16,498 nt of DNA, taken from assembly GCA_009785655.1 (NCBI GenBank), contig WQVW01000006.1, forward strand, positions 1-16,498, read 5' to 3'. This document shows positions 14,331 through 16,498 of this stretch, piece by piece. The translations under genes were made by a program, and so were the position numbers. Within the stretch, counting starts at the first letter, position 1, and each line of letters opens with the position of its first letter. The notes beneath the pieces are model-generated. The model saw only the letters and a list, made by a program, of their open reading frames with translations, was not told where the DNA came from and did no database searches. Source of the DNA: Oscillospiraceae bacterium (lineage in GTDB: Bacteria; Bacillota; Clostridia; Oscillospirales; Oscillospiraceae).

Positions 14331-14351
14331 AATATAAATAATATTTTTATA
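14331..14351 (-). other. A/T-only DNA unwinding element
   Basis: Twenty-one consecutive A/T bases (aatataaata then atatttttata) directly beyond the DnaA trios, on the dnaN side. This is where strand opening is expected in a B. subtilis-type origin. Seen directly; function inferred from position. Confidence 0.75.
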
Positions 14352-14369
14352 GTAACAGGAGTAGTAGTA
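14349..14369 (-). other. DnaA-trio tract
   Basis: Read on the minus strand the bases fall into triplets TAC TAC TAC TCC TGT TAC TAT. They come 8 bases after a DnaA box and run into the A/T-only tract. The B. subtilis basal unwinding system has the same order: DnaA boxes, a short spacer, repeated TA[C/T]-type trios that bind a DnaA filament on one strand, then the unwinding element. Five of seven triplets are TAC or TAT; TCC and TGT are off-consensus. Confidence 0.75.
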
Positions 14370-14377
14370 CAAAATTA

Positions 14378-14386
14378 TGTGGAAAA
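14378..14386 (-). other. DnaA box, proximal to the trios (one mismatch)
   Basis: TTTTCCACA on the minus strand, one base from TTATCCACA. It points toward the trios and is separated from them by 8 bases (TAATTTTG), the position of the loading box in the B. subtilis model. Confidence 0.75.
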
Positions 14387-14419
14387 CGACAAAAAAACAA
14401 GAAGCTATGCGGCTTTACG

Positions 14420-14431
14420 ACAGTTGACTGT
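14420..14431. repeat. Hyphenated palindrome ACAGT-TG-ACTGT in oriC
   Basis: Five-base arms ACAGT and ACTGT flank TG. It lies one base from the perfect DnaA box at 14433-14441. It resembles a second palindrome at 14495-14509. The binding factor is unknown. Confidence 0.55.
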
Positions 14432-14432
14432 T

Positions 14433-14441
14433 TGTGGATAA
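14433..14441 (-). other. Perfect DnaA box
   Basis: TTATCCACA on the minus strand (TGTGGATAA on +). Exact consensus, in the same orientation as the trio-proximal box, 46 bases further from the unwinding element. Confidence 0.92.
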
Positions 14442-14477
14442 ATAAAACGGTTTTACACACCACATGTTGGGTTTAAG

Positions 14478-14486
14478 TTATCCACA
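14478..14486 (+). other. Perfect DnaA box, opposite orientation
   Basis: Exact TTATCCACA on the + strand, facing the box at 14433-14441 with a 36-base gap. It lies 3 bases from the palindrome TACCAAC-A-GTTGGTA at 14490-14504. Confidence 0.92.
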
Positions 14487-14489
14487 CGA

Positions 14490-14509
14490 TACCAACAGTT
14501 GGTAACTGT
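14490..14509. repeat. Overlapping palindromes in oriC
   Basis: Two inverted repeats share bases: TACCAAC-A-GTTGGTA (14490-14504, 7-bp arms) and ACAGTT-GGT-AACTGT (14495-14509, 6-bp arms). The second matches the ACAGT...ACTGT palindrome at 14420-14431. On RNA the first could form a small stem after dnaA, but there is no T-tract for termination. Confidence 0.6.
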
Positions 14510-14558
14510 GGGAATGTGGGGTTTTGGTATGCTTTGCTTACCCGCACAATGTACAAGT

Positions 14559-15881
14559 CTATTCCGTCCGTGAATTTATGTTTGACATGATATCTCGTAT
14601 CACCTGTGAAATTTCGTTGTTTTCGTCTATCCCTTCTTCTACCTTACGGATGGATGACAGTACCGTTGAATGGTCCCGTCCTTCAAACAAGCCACCGATG
14701 TCTTTGAGAGAAAGATTCGTCAACTTCCGTATCAAGAACATGGCCATCTGGCGAGCTAACGCTGTGTTTCTGGTTCTGCGCTGGCCTTTGATATCTTCCG
14801 GAGTCAGCATATAATATTTGGCTGTTTCTTCTATAATCAAATCGGCAGTGGGTATCAGCTCTTTACCGCCTTTGAACATGTCTTTCAAGTGTTTGGTGAC
14901 TGAAGCAACTGTTATTTCGCCGCCCATCATGTCTCTGTAAGCCATAATCATTTTGACGGCACCCTCAAGCTGGCGGACGTTTGAAGTCATATTCTCGGAT
15001 ATGTAATGCATAACGTCGTCATCCATCAGCAGGCATAGTTCCTGTGCTTTGTTTTTTATGATTGCCATCCGCGTCTCATAATCCGGCGGCTGGATGTCTG
15101 CCAGAAGTCCGGATTCAAACCTTGTAATCAGTCGGTCCTCAAGTCGTGTAATCTCCCTCGGTGGTCGGTCAGATGTGAAGACGATCTGACGGTCGAGTTC
15201 AAATAGGGTGTTGAATGTATGGAAAAATTCTTCCTGCGTTGAAATCCGCCCGGCGATGAATTGAATGTCGTCCATCAAAAACAAATCCGCCCCACGGTAT
15301 TTGTCGCGGAACTCTACGTTTTTACCGTGCTGGATCGCGGAAATCAGTTCGTTTGTAAAATCATCGCCTTTGATATAAACGATGTTATAATGCGGGTATT
15401 TTTGGGCGATGGAATGCCGGATAGCATGAAGCAAGTGCGTTTTACCGAGCCCGGATTCACCGTATATGAACAACGGATTATACGTCTTTCTTTGCTGCCC
15501 TTCCGCCACAGCCAAAGCGGCAGCGTGTGCAAACTTATTTGAATTGCCGATAATAAACCGATCAAATGTATATTCTGAAAGATCCATTTGAGAAAGGTCA
15601 TCATTTTCCCGCACTTGTTGGATGGTATAAAGCCCGTCATCGTCCAAAACTTCAATAGCGAACTCGGCGGAAAATAGTTCATTCAACGCGTTTTCTATCA
15701 GGCCGGAAAAGCGGTTTTCAATCATGTTCCGCTTGAAGACAGATGACGTGTGAAGTGTCAGCCTGTTTTCGGTGATATCAATGGCGCGGCAGTCATCAAA
15801 CCATGTGGTTAGAGACGTCTCAGTCAAATCTGAACTGATAATTTGTATAACCTTATCCCAAACGTCTTCGGCTGAATTCAT
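14559..15881 (-). CDS. dnaA: Chromosomal replication initiator DnaA
   Basis: AAA+ initiator that binds DnaA boxes, forms an ATP-dependent helical filament and opens oriC. It is 440 aa. Domain I (about 1-75) has VWDKVIQIISSDLTETSLTTWF. The domain II linker is short. Domain III begins with YTFDRFIIGNSNKFAHAAALAVAE (104-127) and carries Walker A GESGLGKT (141-148), Walker B LFLMDDIQFI (200-209), sensor I in FTSDRPPREI (235-244), and the arginine-finger and sensor II region LEDRLITRFESGL...SNVRQLEGA. Domain IV has the DNA-binding signature GRDHSTVLSSIRKVEE (401-416). The start follows an AAAGGG site about 10 bases upstream. A good promoter with a DnaA box in its spacer lies upstream, indicating autoregulation. 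It is followed by oriC. Confidence 0.97.
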   Translation of the reverse strand: MNSAEDVWDKVIQIISSDLTETSLTTWFDDCRAIDITENRLTLHTSSVFKRNMIENRFSGLIENALNELFSAEFAIEVLDDDGLYTIQQVRENDDLSQMDLSEYTFDRFIIGNSNKFAHAAALAVAEGQQRKTYNPLFIYGESGLGKTHLLHAIRHSIAQKYPHYNIVYIKGDDFTNELISAIQHGKNVEFRDKYRGADLFLMDDIQFIAGRISTQEEFFHTFNTLFELDRQIVFTSDRPPREITRLEDRLITRFESGLLADIQPPDYETRMAIIKNKAQELCLLMDDDVMHYISENMTSNVRQLEGAVKMIMAYRDMMGGEITVASVTKHLKDMFKGGKELIPTADLIIEETAKYYMLTPEDIKGQRRTRNTALARQMAMFLIRKLTNLSLKDIGGLFEGRDHSTVLSSIRKVEEGIDENNEISQVIRDIMSNINSRTE

Positions 15882-15933
15882 CGCTTTTCAACCCTTTCAA
15901 ATATTTTTAAACGGCAATCTTACTAAGAAGAAT

Positions 15934-15970
15934 ACAGGGCGTGTTTTGGAAATCCCTAAACACGCCCTGT
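15934..15970 (-). promoter_or_regulatory. Hairpin at the predicted 5' end of dnaA mRNA
   Basis: Perfect 13-bp arms, ACAGGGCGTGTTT (15934-15946) and AAACACGCCCTGT (15958-15970), with an 11-base loop. It starts one base from the -10 box of the dnaA promoter. The expected transcription start (about 15965) falls inside one arm, so the message would begin with an 8-bp or longer stem. No T-tract follows on the minus strand, so it does not look like a simple terminator. It could stabilise the mRNA, bind a regulator, or help end rpsT read-through. Confidence 0.65.
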
Positions 15971-15971
15971 T

Positions 15972-16000
15972 ATTATACCAAAATGATGTGGAAAAATCAA
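15972..16000 (-). promoter_or_regulatory. Sigma-A-type promoter of dnaA
   Basis: Minus strand: -35 TTGATT (15995-16000, 4 of 6), a 17-base spacer, and -10 TATAAT (15972-15977, 6 of 6). It is 90 bases upstream of the dnaA start. The spacer contains a DnaA box (TTTTCCACA), so bound DnaA would block RNA polymerase. Confidence 0.8.
15987..15995 (-). promoter_or_regulatory. DnaA box within the dnaA promoter spacer
   Basis: TTTTCCACA, the same one-mismatch variant as the trio-proximal box in oriC. It overlaps the last base of the -35 and most of the spacer. DnaA repression of its own promoter is established in E. coli and B. subtilis; its use here is inferred. Confidence 0.7.
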
Positions 16001-16102
16001 GCTTTTTCGTGTGTCGAGCCTGGGTTTTACCCGCATTCTACGGACGGATTATGGGGGCAAAGGCAATTCACCCGCCACAGTCGAAACCACAATAAATTTT
16101 AC

Positions 16103-16121
16103 GGGCGCACACTGTGCGCCC
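16103..16121. repeat. GC-rich palindrome downstream of rpsT
   Basis: GGGCGCACA-C-TGTGCGCCC has 9-bp perfect arms around one base. It is about 60 bases after the rpsT stop. On the minus strand it is followed by GTAAAATTTATT, so it could end the rpsT transcript weakly. It is similar in design to the palindrome at 5271-5296. Confidence 0.65.
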
Positions 16122-16181
16122 CAACAAAGGCTGCCACGATAGGTGAAGCAACCTTACAATATAAAACAATACAAAAAATGG

Positions 16182-16442
16182 TTATATCGAGTTAAGTGAC
16201 CTGGCAAGGCTGGATTTTCTGCGCGCAGCTTTGTTCTTATGAATAAGCCCGTTGGCAGCCGCCTTATCGACAGTCTTAACGGCAACCTTATATGCCGCCG
16301 TGGCAGACTCTTTATCACCGCTTTGCACGGCAGTGTCAAACTTCTTTATATTCGTCTTCATAGCAGATTTGGCAGCTTTGTTCCTGGCGGCCGCTTTCTG
16401 CGACAGAATCGCTCTCTTTGCTGATGACTTGATATTAGCCAT
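16182..16442 (-). CDS. rpsT: 30S ribosomal protein S20
   Basis: Primary-binding protein of the small ribosomal subunit that contacts helices near the 5' and 3' minor domains of 16S rRNA. It is 86 aa, helical and highly basic: MANIKSSAKRAILSQKAAAR at the N-terminus, KSAMKTNIKKFDTAV, AYKVAVKTVDKAAANGLIHKNKAARRKSSLAR. These match the S20 pattern, including the 'G.IHKN.AARKKS.L' block. The start is MANIK at 16442, with AAGGAGG ending 8 bases upstream; an in-frame ATG 9 bases earlier would overlap the spacing region and is less likely. It is transcribed toward dnaA. The window ends 56 bases upstream of its start, and I see no certain promoter there. Confidence 0.96.
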   Translation of the reverse strand: MANIKSSAKRAILSQKAAARNKAAKSAMKTNIKKFDTAVQSGDKESATAAYKVAVKTVDKAAANGLIHKNKAARRKSSLARSLNSI

Positions 16443-16498
16443 GTTACACACCTCCTTGCATAGTTGACGGTTGGTTTGATCAGTCCCAAATTAGACTG

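Larger units (their letters stand above)
14208..14558. other. oriC: Chromosomal replication origin region (oriC), dnaA-dnaN intergenic
   Basis: A 351-base stretch with no gene, between dnaA and dnaN, the common position for the unwinding part of Bacillota origins. Along the direction of dnaA it holds: palindromes at 14490-14509; a perfect DnaA box at 14478-14486; a palindrome at 14420-14431 next to a perfect box at 14433-14441; a near-perfect box at 14378-14386; DnaA trios at 14349-14369; a 20-base A/T-only tract at 14331-14350; and a short inverted repeat (TCTGTCTT/AAGACAGA) at 14311-14327. Two TATAAT sequences lie on the minus strand near the dnaN end. The assignment as oriC is by content and context. 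Confidence 0.92.
15882..16181. other. dnaA-rpsT intergenic region
   Basis: A 300-base stretch without a gene. It holds the dnaA leader with a 13-bp hairpin, the dnaA promoter with its DnaA box, and a GC-rich palindrome at 16103-16121. Between 16001 and 16100 I see no clear element. Just past the rpsT stop the minus strand is T-rich (CATTTTTTGTATTGTTTT), but no stable stem precedes it. Confidence 0.7.

Noticed and set aside
13474..14337. 287-aa + strand reading frame opposite dnaN
   Set aside because: It is the antisense shadow of dnaN, serine/threonine-rich with no domain and no ribosome site. The same holds for the 206-aa frame at 10881-11501 opposite gyrB.
1..16498. CRISPR arrays, prophage, insertion sequences, tRNA or rRNA genes
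   Set aside because: No spaced direct repeats, transposase or phage proteins, cloverleaf-like sequences or rRNA segments were seen on either strand.

Overview
The window reads as the replication-origin neighbourhood of a Gram-positive Clostridia-type bacterium (phylum Bacillota). The gene order rpsT - dnaA - oriC - dnaN - yaaA (S4) - recF - remB - gyrB - gyrA on the minus strand is the classic Bacillota origin cluster with RemB. Strong AGGAGG-type ribosome binding sites precede most genes. A MtaA/uroporphyrinogen-decarboxylase-like methyltransferase also fits an anaerobic clostridial lineage. I cannot name the genus from the sequence alone.

Layout. Positions 1-5264 (+): the 3' end of serS closed by a strong intrinsic terminator, then mscL and rsmG (4-base overlap), a perfect parS site touching the rsmG stop codon, and mfd. 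Positions 5265-5317: a GC-rich palindrome between two convergent genes. Positions 5318-6433 (-): a URO-D/MtaA-family gene, then a second perfect parS. Positions 6524-11691 (-): gyrA, a two-gene toxin-antitoxin module, gyrB and remB. Positions 11723-14207 (-): a hairpin terminator, then recF, yaaA and dnaN, joined by 11-base overlaps. Positions 14208-14558: oriC, with two perfect DnaA boxes and one near-perfect box, a DnaA-trio tract and an A/T-only unwinding element, in the order known from the Bacillus subtilis basal unwinding system. Positions 14559-15881 (-): dnaA, with a near-consensus promoter whose spacer holds a DnaA box. Positions 16182-16442 (-): rpsT.

How it works together. DnaA loads at the oriC boxes and, through the trios, opens the A/T tract. 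DnaN (clamp), RecF (gap repair and clamp-associated repair) and gyrase act on the same forks. ParB would load at the two parS sites to drive origin segregation; parAB is not in the window. RsmG, S20 and the S4 protein are ribosome-related. Mfd couples repair to stalled transcription.

The most unusual element is a RelE/ParE-family toxin with a small acidic antitoxin, packed tightly between gyrB and gyrA and much more A/T-rich than they are. Secondary points are two parS sites 4.8 kb apart, two unexplained ACAGT...ACTGT palindromes inside oriC, a dispersed GC-rich palindrome family, and an alanine at the GyrA quinolone-determining position.
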